From a virus, in IMG/VR virus record IMGVR_UViG_3300007346_006032, positions 1 through 25,876 of that record: a stretch of 25,876 nucleotides of DNA. One strand, written 5' to 3'. The notes under the pieces are model-generated. The model ran no database searches. It was not told the DNA's origin and saw only the letters and a program-made list of their open reading frames with translations. Below, in pieces: positions 19,864 to 25,876 of the stretch. Position 1 is the first letter of the stretch. Each line of letters starts with the position of its first letter. A program made the translations under genes and the position numbers.

Positions 19864-22690
19864 GTGGAGGTGGAGGTTTTGTTTGTTCTTCTCTAGCCTT
19901 TCTTTCTTGTCTTCTTCTAAGTTCTTGTGCTACCAAAGACCCTTGTGTTGCTTCTGCTGGTAAAAGTTCTCTACCGAATCTGGCTGTTTCTCTAGTTTTT
20001 CTTGCTACGCTTTCTCTTTCTTTAGGTGTAAGAACTCTACCGAATCTGGCTCTTTCTTTTCTTTCTATTTCTTCTTTAGTTTCTGGTCTTGCTCCATCAC
20101 CAGACTTACCCTCTCTCAAAGTTCTAATTCTTTCAGCGGTTTCAGCTATTTCTTGTCTATCTTTTTCTGGTAATTTATCCAAGAAAGCATTTTTCTCTTC
20201 AGGAGTTCTTAATTTATTAAGTGCCGATGCCTGTTTGGCTATATCTATTCTTCTTTTCGATGCCGTCCTTTTATCTTCGTTTTCGCTATGAGTGGAAGGT
20301 GTTGGTTCTCCAGTTGTATTGTATTGCTGGAATGTAGGAAGTGTTGGGAGTGCACCTTGTTTTATTTGCTGGGCTGTAGTGTTTTGTAGAGAACTTGCTA
20401 CAGCCTGTTCCTGGGCGTTGTTTTCTAGTGATGCTAATAAAACAGTCTGTTTAGGTTGTGGAAGAGTTATTGCTAGTAAGAAAGCACTATTAGGCTCTAA
20501 TTCAATATTAGTAAGGTCTGGATTTGTTATTTTAATTGTAATGGACTTTACTACCTGGGGGTTGCTAATAGTGTGAGATAATACATTTCTATCTTGTATA
20601 TAATCAGTATTTTGTAAGTTAGACTTAGGTATAATATCTAGTAATCCTAAGAAACTACCGCTTTTAACAATATCAGTAGGCTCAACTAAGTCGCTTACAA
20701 CGAGCATGTAGCCGTTGTTTGATAATACAGGTAATCTACTCGCACTTACTGGGATACCTTCAGTAATAACTGGAACCATTACAGCCCCATAATAAAATGA
20801 GCCCTTGTAAGCCCCAGTAGTAGAGCCGAATGTATTAGAAATCTTTTTATTATTGTTATAAATATCGTATGGAACATTTACGTCGATAGTATTAAACGCT
20901 TGTATTCCTGATATTGCTGATGGAAGACCAGTAATAGTTTCTTTATTTGTTGTATTACCTGTTCCACTATGGGCTTGTCCGTTAACAAGGGTAGATGCTG
21001 TTGTTAATGCGGAAACATCGAGACGCTCATTAGTAGTAAAACCTTCTAATTTAACTTGTGAAACTTCATCTCTAGTTGCCTTATTTGGATAATATTGGCT
21101 TTCAAAATATTCATCGTTTTGGATATCATCATAAGTAAAACCTAATCTATACCAAAGTGTATTTTCCCACGCTTCTTTAGCCTTTTGTTTAGAAGCGAAC
21201 CATTCATCATAGGTTCTTAATTTATCAATTTTTTCAACGACACTACTAGGTAAGGCTGTTCTAAGGTCGTCTCTTTGACCTAAAATAGGAGGTGGTGTTC
21301 CATTACTTTCGGCTAAACAAGTTTTATAAGCCCAATTCAATACCATAAACCCACTAGTTCTTCGCATAGGTTGTGAAAGAGTTTTATACCAACCTCTTCC
21401 TATAGGGTCGGCTGCCCCAGTTCTTCCTGTTGGAAATTCATTTACTCTATTAGCGTCGGCTGTTCCAGCCAGTCTTTTTATATAGGCACATTCTTGACCT
21501 GCGTTTTCTTGTTTGTTTCCAAAATAATCATAAGTGGGAATATATCTAGGTGTATGGGTATTATCTATTTGGAACTCTCCATCAACATTAACAGTTAATC
21601 TGAAATCTGTAGCACCAACTGCTAAACCATTATTAAATGGATTGTATGATAAAAAGCCAGTTTGTAGTGCGTCTGCTGTGCTACCTGGGATATATGGAAT
21701 ATTAAAACCTTGAAACCAATTTGGATTTGTTGAGGTTTTAACACAAACATTATTAACATTATAAGGTGCTGGAACATTAGCACCTAAATAACCTTGAATA
21801 GCGTTTTTTCTAATTTCACTAGCGAAACTAGGATGAACTGCTACACCTGCTATTCCTTGAATATCAGTATCTTCAGGTAGAAGAGGTGCTGGTGGTTGAA
21901 TTAAATTTCCATCCAAGCCACGATAAGGCTGGAATTCAGCTGGTCTTGTTCCATTATTATTGAAATTTACAAAACCATCACTTTTAATAGCCTTAATAGG
22001 TTTAAGAGTCGTGCCATTATTTACATAACCAGTATAAACTCCATTATTTATTTGAACCGAGCGGAATGGTAAATTATCACTAGAAACCATATCTAAACCA
22101 TTAATTTGGTCTGTTATCAATTCTGCTAATTTATTTACATTATAAGTTCCAGCCTCTATTTCTATTTGTATTTCACACATAAGTGGAACAAAATATTGTA
22201 GTGCTTCTGCTACTGTTCCAACACCAGTTTCGTCCATTTCGCAAGGCATAACCATAGGCATAGCAATTTCAGTTCCACCTATACTTGCTTGACCATAGGG
22301 AAGAACGCCCCAAGGGGTTGTTCCACTTGTTGCTGTTGGGTCGCCGAATTGTGTTTCGGGATTGAAGAAAAAATTAGCAGGTTGTAGAACTTGCCAGTTA
22401 GTAAAAGTATCGTCAGTAGAAGGGTTTGCGATATTTAAACTAGGAGTAGGATATTGAATAGTAGTATCACTAGTATAATACTGAATAACTATTGTTTCAT
22501 TTACAGTTTCTTCTATTGTTATACTAGTGCCTACTGTGCCCTGTTGATTGACTATAGATTGAAGGCATCTTATTTCAGTTCCAGTAGGTAATGGTATGGC
22601 TTCTGGTAATTCATAAGTCATTACATTATTTTCACTAGTTTGTAATTTACTATTCTTGGCATTTATATCTAGATAAAAAGTATTACTCAT
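19847..22690 (-). CDS. Large virion protein, 947 residues
   Basis: The longest gene. The opening NTFYLDINAKNSK...LPEAIPLPTGTEIRCLQSIV shares a pattern with the 167-residue protein at 6985. IEIEAGTYNVNKLAELITDQING (about 178-200) is the 'strand, Gly-x-Tyr, helix' phrase seen in structural proteins of giant viruses and their satellites. Residues 200-770 are Asn/Pro/Thr-rich and beta-like with many aromatic residues. The last 150 residues are a highly charged helix with two RARFGR/TARFGR units (RARFGRVLTPKERES, TARFGRELLPAEA) and end PPPPPKKED. It is probably a minor capsid, vertex or tape-measure-like protein. GTATTATA lies four bases before the ATG. It is next to an MCP gene with 33 bases between. 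Confidence 0.65.
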   Translation of the reverse strand: MSNTFYLDINAKNSKLQTSENNVMTYELPEAIPLPTGTEIRCLQSIVNQQGTVGTSITIEETVNETIVIQYYTSDTTIQYPTPSLNIANPSTDDTFTNWQVLQPANFFFNPETQFGDPTATSGTTPWGVLPYGQASIGGTEIAMPMVMPCEMDETGVGTVAEALQYFVPLMCEIQIEIEAGTYNVNKLAELITDQINGLDMVSSDNLPFRSVQINNGVYTGYVNNGTTLKPIKAIKSDGFVNFNNNGTRPAEFQPYRGLDGNLIQPPAPLLPEDTDIQGIAGVAVHPSFASEIRKNAIQGYLGANVPAPYNVNNVCVKTSTNPNWFQGFNIPYIPGSTADALQTGFLSYNPFNNGLAVGATDFRLTVNVDGEFQIDNTHTPRYIPTYDYFGNKQENAGQECAYIKRLAGTADANRVNEFPTGRTGAADPIGRGWYKTLSQPMRRTSGFMVLNWAYKTCLAESNGTPPPILGQRDDLRTALPSSVVEKIDKLRTYDEWFASKQKAKEAWENTLWYRLGFTYDDIQNDEYFESQYYPNKATRDEVSQVKLEGFTTNERLDVSALTTASTLVNGQAHSGTGNTTNKETITGLPSAISGIQAFNTIDVNVPYDIYNNNKKISNTFGSTTGAYKGSFYYGAVMVPVITEGIPVSASRLPVLSNNGYMLVVSDLVEPTDIVKSGSFLGLLDIIPKSNLQNTDYIQDRNVLSHTISNPQVVKSITIKITNPDLTNIELEPNSAFLLAITLPQPKQTVLLASLENNAQEQAVASSLQNTTAQQIKQGALPTLPTFQQYNTTGEPTPSTHSENEDKRTASKRRIDIAKQASALNKLRTPEEKNAFLDKLPEKDRQEIAETAERIRTLREGKSGDGARPETKEEIERKERARFGRVLTPKERESVARKTRETARFGRELLPAEATQGSLVAQELRRRQERKAREEQTKPPPPPKKED

Positions 22691-22694
22691 TTTC

Positions 22695-22702
22695 TATAAT
22701 AC
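22695..22702 (-). promoter_or_regulatory. GTATTATA promoter-like core
   Basis: GTATTATA on the coding strand, four bases before the ATG at 22690 of the 947-residue virion protein. Same core and similar spacing as before 8056 and 24202. Confidence 0.5.
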
Positions 22703-22723
22703 AATAAAATATAAAAAAATAAT

Positions 22724-24202
22724 CTACATATCGCTGATGACGACGCTTTGGGAGCCATTTGGCATTGTCTTAACATTTAATACCCTAGAAACACCTACGA
22801 AATAAGTACAGTCCATAGAGCCTGTTTCGTCTGGTGCCATTTCGAAGTTTCCAGAGGCGAACCAAGTTGAGGTAATTGCTCCGTGTGGCTTACGTTTGTA
22901 AGTAAGTCGAATAGGGTATTCACCGATGAATCGACCGCCACCACGTTTGACTGGCTCACCGTTTCTAAGGTCAAGCATAAGGGGCTTGTATTTACCCATA
23001 AGTCCCAACTGTGGAGGGGACAACATAGAGGCTTGTGTGGCTGGGTCATTACAGTATAATGGTTTGACAACCTGTAAGTCGCGTCCAAGAGTGTATGAAA
23101 CGTTGTTATATTGTTCGACAACATTTTTGACGAAACCACTTGTGAATACATCGACACCATTTACATTAACCTGGTATTCTTCTAATGAAATACCATCGGC
23201 TCTCTGTCCTAGTAAAACCTTGTCATAGAAACTTGTAGCCCCTGAAATAGGAAGTTGTCTAGTTAATTGGACGTAATGAACTTCCATATTGACGGTATTG
23301 AGCCTATGTTCGGTAGTCTGTTCTGTGTTGGCTGTTCCAGCATCAATACGTTTTTTGATATTGAGTGGATTGACAAAGTCTATCATATAACCACCTTCTT
23401 TCATAGTTTCTTCTAATGTATCGTTTTGTATTCTAGAAGGAAGAACTAGGTAATCAACAAGCATCTGGACATCGCTAAATGTAATATCACCATCAGCAGC
23501 AGCGAGATATTCACCACCAGCGAAGTTTGTTTTTGAAATATCGTTGGCGAATTTACTAGCATCACTTTCAAATTCTACTGTAATGTGAATTTTGTATTGC
23601 TGGAATAAGAAAAGTGGGAGTTCCTTATCGTTTAACATAGGAAGAAGCATACCGAGTGGAATACCAACCTTTTCGTTAGCAGCTGCAGTGACTCCTAAAC
23701 CGAAAGAATTGACCCCAACACCAGTTCCGTCATCACTCTGGCCGTAGTTAATACCTGAATTAGTATTATCTACTTCTACCTGACCTGTTAAGTCGCTAAC
23801 CCCAGCACCAATACCACTTGAAACCTTGTATTTAAGTTGGTTATGAAGGTAATGTCCTAGTTTTTTAGTCTGGACGGCAGGTGGTAAATTGTAAAGCATG
23901 TTGGTTGTAGCCCAAGTGTTAATATCCTCAATTCTCTGGACCTGGAAATCGCCAATCTGTAATTCAATTGCTTTAATACAACCAAGACCACCATTCCAGC
24001 AGTTAAGTCGTCTAGCACCAGCGTTATCAATAGCAACAGGTTTGAAAAGAAGAAGTGAGTTCTTATCTAAGAAAGAACTAGCATCAATTCTAAACTGATA
24101 GCGGTAGGCACTAGATACGATGGGGTCTAGCAACTCGGTTCTTATATCCATAATTGACTCGCGGTCATCGACTGAATAATCGGTAAGTTCTTGGATTGAC
24201 AT
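22724..24202 (-). CDS. Major capsid protein-like, double jelly roll (copy C)
   Basis: 492 residues. YRYQFRIDASSFLDKNSLLL, then NGGLGCIKAIELQIGDFQVQ and RIEDINTWATTNMLYNLP (about 68-107) give the typical first jelly-roll pattern with its tip loop. YKIHITVEFESDA closes that domain, and FSDVQMLVDYLVLPSRI opens the connection to the second. Near the end, RLTYKRKPHGAITSTWFASG and CTYFVGVSRVLNVKTMPNGS give the last strands. Direct similarity to copies A and B is low, so the three genes are old paralogs or were acquired separately. Codon use is rich in CAG, CTT and GGC compared with non-structural genes. GTATTATA is six bases before the ATG. Confidence 0.8.
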   Translation of the reverse strand: MSIQELTDYSVDDRESIMDIRTELLDPIVSSAYRYQFRIDASSFLDKNSLLLFKPVAIDNAGARRLNCWNGGLGCIKAIELQIGDFQVQRIEDINTWATTNMLYNLPPAVQTKKLGHYLHNQLKYKVSSGIGAGVSDLTGQVEVDNTNSGINYGQSDDGTGVGVNSFGLGVTAAANEKVGIPLGMLLPMLNDKELPLFLFQQYKIHITVEFESDASKFANDISKTNFAGGEYLAAADGDITFSDVQMLVDYLVLPSRIQNDTLEETMKEGGYMIDFVNPLNIKKRIDAGTANTEQTTEHRLNTVNMEVHYVQLTRQLPISGATSFYDKVLLGQRADGISLEEYQVNVNGVDVFTSGFVKNVVEQYNNVSYTLGRDLQVVKPLYCNDPATQASMLSPPQLGLMGKYKPLMLDLRNGEPVKRGGGRFIGEYPIRLTYKRKPHGAITSTWFASGNFEMAPDETGSMDCTYFVGVSRVLNVKTMPNGSQSVVISDM

Positions 24203-24208
24203 TTTTGT

Positions 24209-24216
24209 TATAATAC
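24209..24216 (-). promoter_or_regulatory. GTATTATA promoter-like core
   Basis: GTATTATA on the coding strand, six bases before the ATG at 24202 of MCP-like copy C. It is one of four occurrences just before a start codon in this window. Confidence 0.5.
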
Positions 24217-24290
24217 TCTATTATATTTTTATTTTGATAGTATTTTAAAATTGAATTTAAAAAATGAATTGAAATGAATGAATACTAGAG

Positions 24291-24461
24291 ATGCCAAAAA
24301 CTAAAGAAGAAAAGAAATTATATGCTCGAAACTATTATCATAAAAATAAAGAAAGGATATTGGTTCGTAGAAAAGAACTCTACAATTTAAATAATGTTAA
24401 AAAAATAAAAACACTTCTTCATTTTGAACTCTATAGATATTTTAAATATCATTCTATATAA
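24291..24461 (+). CDS. Small basic helical protein, 56 residues
   Basis: The frame encodes MPKTKEEKKLYARNYYHKNK then ERILVRRKELYNLNN and a C-terminal LLHFELYRYFKYHSI. The YYHKNKERILxRRKE phrase is common in small basic proteins and in tails of homing-type nucleases from large viruses, for instance the repeat in the GIY-YIG protein at 4286 (YQKKYMEQNKHKYY). It could be a remnant of such a tail or an independent DNA-binding peptide. Its TAA stop directly abuts the ATG of the next gene (TAAATG), and it is divergent from MCP copy C. Confidence 0.5.
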   Translation: MPKTKEEKKLYARNYYHKNKERILVRRKELYNLNNVKKIKTLLHFELYRYFKYHSI

Positions 24462-24728
24462 ATGCCTCTCACGTATAAGCAAAAATTTAATCGTAAGCAC
24501 GGTTTTGAAAAAGACGCTAGTAATTCTATTAGAAAGATAGCAAAATTATCAGGAATTACCTATAGAAATGCACTAAAGATAGTTGAGAAAGGAAAGGGAG
24601 CATATTATAGTAATCCACAAAGCGTTCGACCTCAAGTTAAGTCAGCCCAACAGTGGGGCCTTGCCCGTTTGTATAGCGCTGTGGGTGGAGGAAAGGCAGC
24701 CAAGATAGATAAAGACTTATTAAAGTAA
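24462..24728 (+). CDS. Small conserved viral protein (DUF5824-like)
   Basis: 88 residues. FNRKHGFEKDASNSIRKIAK, then SGITYRNALKIVEKGKGAYY and SNPQSVRPQVKSAQQWGLAR form a pattern I recognise from small uncharacterised proteins of giant viruses and aquatic phages; I believe it is DUF5824, but the number is from memory. The first half looks like a helix-turn-helix, the second a conserved WxxAR helix with GGGKAAK. It follows the 56-residue gene without spacing. Function is not known; wide sharing among unrelated aquatic viruses suggests a general role, perhaps in nucleic-acid binding. Confidence 0.7.
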   Translation: MPLTYKQKFNRKHGFEKDASNSIRKIAKLSGITYRNALKIVEKGKGAYYSNPQSVRPQVKSAQQWGLARLYSAVGGGKAAKIDKDLLK

Positions 24729-24729
24729 T

Positions 24730-24837
24730 TTACTTAAAATAAAAATCTATAGATAGAATATAAATATAACAGCCCAGTATGTAATTTTTATAGAAACCGA
24801 TTGTATTTGATTGTGGTAAGCCTACCTTCCTATTCAT
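24730..24837 (-). CDS. Doubtful small membrane peptide, 35 residues
   Basis: A frame of 35 residues starting MNRKVGLPQSNTIGFYKNYI, with a hydrophobic tyrosine/isoleucine-rich segment (NYILGCYIYILSIDFYF). It ends one base from the stop of the convergent gene at 24728 and has a TTTATTATTTATTACATA leader like real genes here. Short length and A+T-rich sequence make a chance frame quite possible. Confidence 0.25.
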   Translation of the reverse strand: MNRKVGLPQSNTIGFYKNYILGCYIYILSIDFYFK

Positions 24838-25083
24838 TATGTAATAAATAATAAACTTTCTCGTTTTTTCTCTACTTTCCCAAGATAGTAGAATATAAGA
24901 ATTAAAGAATTTAAGAATTGAATTTTACATTTTATTCAAAAAATTGTGACCCCTATCTCTTTTTTTTTAACACGGGGCGTTAAAATTTTATGGAAGGGGG
25001 TGCGTCGCGTAGGATAAATTGTATTTGCGTTTCTTAATTTCTTTATTTCTTATATTTAGGTATTCATAAACTCTAGTATTCAT
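24838..25083. other. Gene-free stretch carrying the second 69-bp repeat
   Basis: No credible gene. It is A+T-rich and contains the 69-bp element at 24946-25014 in inverted orientation to the copy at 11130. I see no iterons here, so only the 69-bp unit, not the rest of the 11-kb repeat region, is duplicated. Confidence 0.55.
24946..25014 (-). repeat. 69-bp inverted repeat element, copy 2
   Basis: Reverse complement of 11130-11198 with two differences in 69 bases. Read in the same sense as copy 1, its central palindrome is TTAACGCCCCGTGTTAA. One change is in the three-base loop (GCC to CCC) and the other turns a G-C pair into G-T, which in RNA remains a pair. Nine A residues follow, as in copy 1. 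It lies about 750 bases from the right end of the terminal repeat sequence. Confidence 0.92.
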
Positions 25084-25218
25084 TTATACTTCTTTTACTT
25101 TTCCGCATAAGGTGCACTTTTCTGTTTTGTATTCTTTTATTTTTTGTTTTATATAAATAAACCAACTATGGATATAGTCAGTCACAGCGGCACATATGTT
25201 TTTATCGATATTTGGCAT
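25084..25218 (-). CDS. Small protein with CxxC knuckle, 44 residues
   Basis: The frame encodes MPNIDKNICAAVTDYIHSWF then IYIKQKIKEYKTEKCTLCGK and VKEV. One CTLCGK zinc-knuckle-type pair lies near the C-terminus, preceded by a lysine-rich helix; C9 and H17 could complete a metal site. The leader CTTTATAAAATTATAATAAA fits other leaders. It is divergent from the gene at 25277 with 58 bases between. Function unknown. Confidence 0.45.
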   Translation of the reverse strand: MPNIDKNICAAVTDYIHSWFIYIKQKIKEYKTEKCTLCGKVKEV

Positions 25219-25276
25219 TTAATTTATTATAATTTTATAAAGAAAACTAATTTATACACTATATTTAGAAATTATT

Positions 25277-25561
25277 ATGGTTAAAGTTGGAAGATATGAA
25301 TATAAAAAAAGCACTAAACCCTCGGCTAAATTAATGGTAGTAGTTGAAAAAGATGGAAAGAAAAGAACTATACATTTTGGAAGTAGAAAAATGGAACATT
25401 TCAAAGACAAGACTGGTATATGGAGTTCTAAAAACCACGGAGACCCAAAAAGAAGAAAGAGTTATTTAGCCAGAAGTGGTGGTATAAAAAACAAGGCAGG
25501 AAGGTTAACTAAAGACGACCCATTTAGTGCTAACTATCATGCTCGACGTGTGTTATGGTGA
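25277..25561 (+). CDS. Small conserved viral protein (DUF5754-like)
   Basis: 94 residues. Landmarks in order: YEYKKSTKPSAKLMVVVEKD, GKKRTIHFGSRKMEHFKDKT, then HGDPKRRKSYLARSGGIKNK and FSANYHARRVLW at the C-terminus. The IHFG...MEHFKDKTG...HxDxKRRxSYLxRxxGIxxK...DPxSANYxxxxxLW pattern is one I recognise in small proteins of phycodnaviruses, mimivirus relatives and polinton-like viruses, which I recall as DUF5754. It is very basic, so nucleic-acid binding or a virion core role is likely. It ends only 48 bases before the next start. Finding it here supports a eukaryotic-virus origin. Confidence 0.8.
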   Translation: MVKVGRYEYKKSTKPSAKLMVVVEKDGKKRTIHFGSRKMEHFKDKTGIWSSKNHGDPKRRKSYLARSGGIKNKAGRLTKDDPFSANYHARRVLW

Positions 25562-25608
25562 TATTGTTAAAATACAAAAATAGTTTGGTTTTCTTGCTAC
25601 ATAATAGA

Positions 25609-25779
25609 ATGAAAAAAATTTTAATTGTTAGAGAATTGATAAACGGTCTAGTTCGACTTGTAAAAGCGATTCGGTGTAAAATAGTTTGTTGTTGCGAAAG
25701 CGAGTGTGGGAAGCAAAATGAAATAGAAACAGAAGTTATACAAAGTCCTAGTATTAAAAGAGATGCTATAGAAATTTAA
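25609..25779 (+). CDS. Small cysteine-rich protein ending in the terminal repeat
   Basis: 56 residues from the ATG at 25609 (MKKILIVRELINGLVRLVKA then IRCKIVCCCESECGK). An earlier in-frame ATG at 25555 would overlap the preceding gene, so I prefer 25609, preceded by CTACATAATAGA. The N-terminal 25 residues form an amphipathic helix with basic face; then come five cysteines in a CxxxCCCxxxC cluster, which could bind metal, be lipid-modified or form disulfides; the tail is polar. The last three codons including the stop lie inside the terminal inverted repeat. Function unknown; membrane association is possible. Confidence 0.55.
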   Translation: MKKILIVRELINGLVRLVKAIRCKIVCCCESECGKQNEIETEVIQSPSIKRDAIEI

Positions 25780-25876
25780 AAAAAATTAAGAAAAAATTGT
25801 GTTCTTAAAACTCGCTTCGCTCGTGGGCGACCTTCCTTAAGTAGTCTTAATTAAAATATATTTTTTATTAAATAGT
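25771..25876 (-). repeat. Terminal inverted repeat, right copy (cut by window end)
   Basis: Reverse complement of 331-436 over all 106 bases. The window stops here while the left copy continues outward for another 330 bases, so the right terminal repeat is incomplete. If the ends are symmetric the whole element is about 26.2 kb. Confidence 0.95.

Noticed and set aside
24730-25083. tRNA or other structured RNA gene in the right gene-free stretch
   Set aside because: No cloverleaf or conserved TTCRANT arm could be found by eye; only the 69-bp repeat has notable structure.
1-25876. Bacteriophage or plasmid origin of the whole element
   Set aside because: No Shine-Dalgarno sequences, A32-type packaging ATPase, double-jelly-roll MCP patterns and the IHFG/SANY protein family all point to a eukaryotic dsDNA virus, despite phage-like fibre modules. 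Tailless bacterial viruses with double jelly rolls remain a minor alternative.

Overview
The window looks like almost all of a small linear double-stranded DNA virus of the polinton-like virus / virophage kind, probably infecting a microbial eukaryote such as an alga. Evidence: an A32/FtsK-HerA-type packaging ATPase (9019-9801), three proteins with double-jelly-roll major-capsid features (14524-16071, 16685-18250, 22724-24202), terminal inverted repeats, and no Shine-Dalgarno sequences; the A+T-only leaders instead carry short TATA-like motifs right before the ATG. No DNA polymerase, primase-helicase, RNA polymerase or protease is visible, so replication and transcription probably depend on a host or a co-infecting giant virus (inference).

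Ends. Bases 331-436 match the reverse complement of 25771-25876 over all 106 bases, so both ends belong to a terminal inverted repeat and the right end is cut about 330 bases short of the left. The outermost left 144 bases are a fold-back palindrome: a 50-bp stem with one mismatch and a 44-base tip holding two smaller hairpins.

Layout. 1-2551: terminal repeat, three small proteins, an HNH nuclease and a tyrosine-recombinase-like protein without its C-terminal tyrosine region. 2541-4211: a fibre-like virion protein with phage-type modules. 4286-4759: GIY-YIG nuclease. 4752-10419: a compact minus-strand block holding a 2OG-Fe(II) oxygenase, a possible glycosyltransferase, small basic proteins, probable minor virion proteins, a DNA amino-methyltransferase, the packaging ATPase and a coiled-coil protein. 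10451-11030: three tiny genes. 11031-11735: a gene-free region with one copy of a 69-bp inverted repeat, three 11-bp tandem repeats and four GCGGTTCAT iteron-like repeats, the best candidate for a replication origin or control region. 11736-14515: a three-zinc-finger protein, two glycosyltransferases and a small unknown protein. 14524-24202: capsid region with three MCP-like proteins, a fibre-like protein and a 947-residue virion protein, interrupted by an HNH and a GIY-YIG nuclease. 24291-25779: small proteins and the second 69-bp repeat, ending in the right terminal repeat.

How it may work together: the ATPase would fill a shell built from up to three MCP types plus smaller virion proteins; two fibre-like proteins and two or three glycosyltransferases suggest a decorated, receptor-binding surface; the methyltransferase, oxygenase and possible GT-A glycosyltransferase could alternatively form a DNA-modification pathway. 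Points most worth follow-up: the T-shaped terminal palindrome, the duplicated 69-bp element, the iteron region beside the zinc-finger gene, the three MCPs, and the oxygenase/glycosyltransferase pair. All family assignments are by eye from motifs; no search was run.
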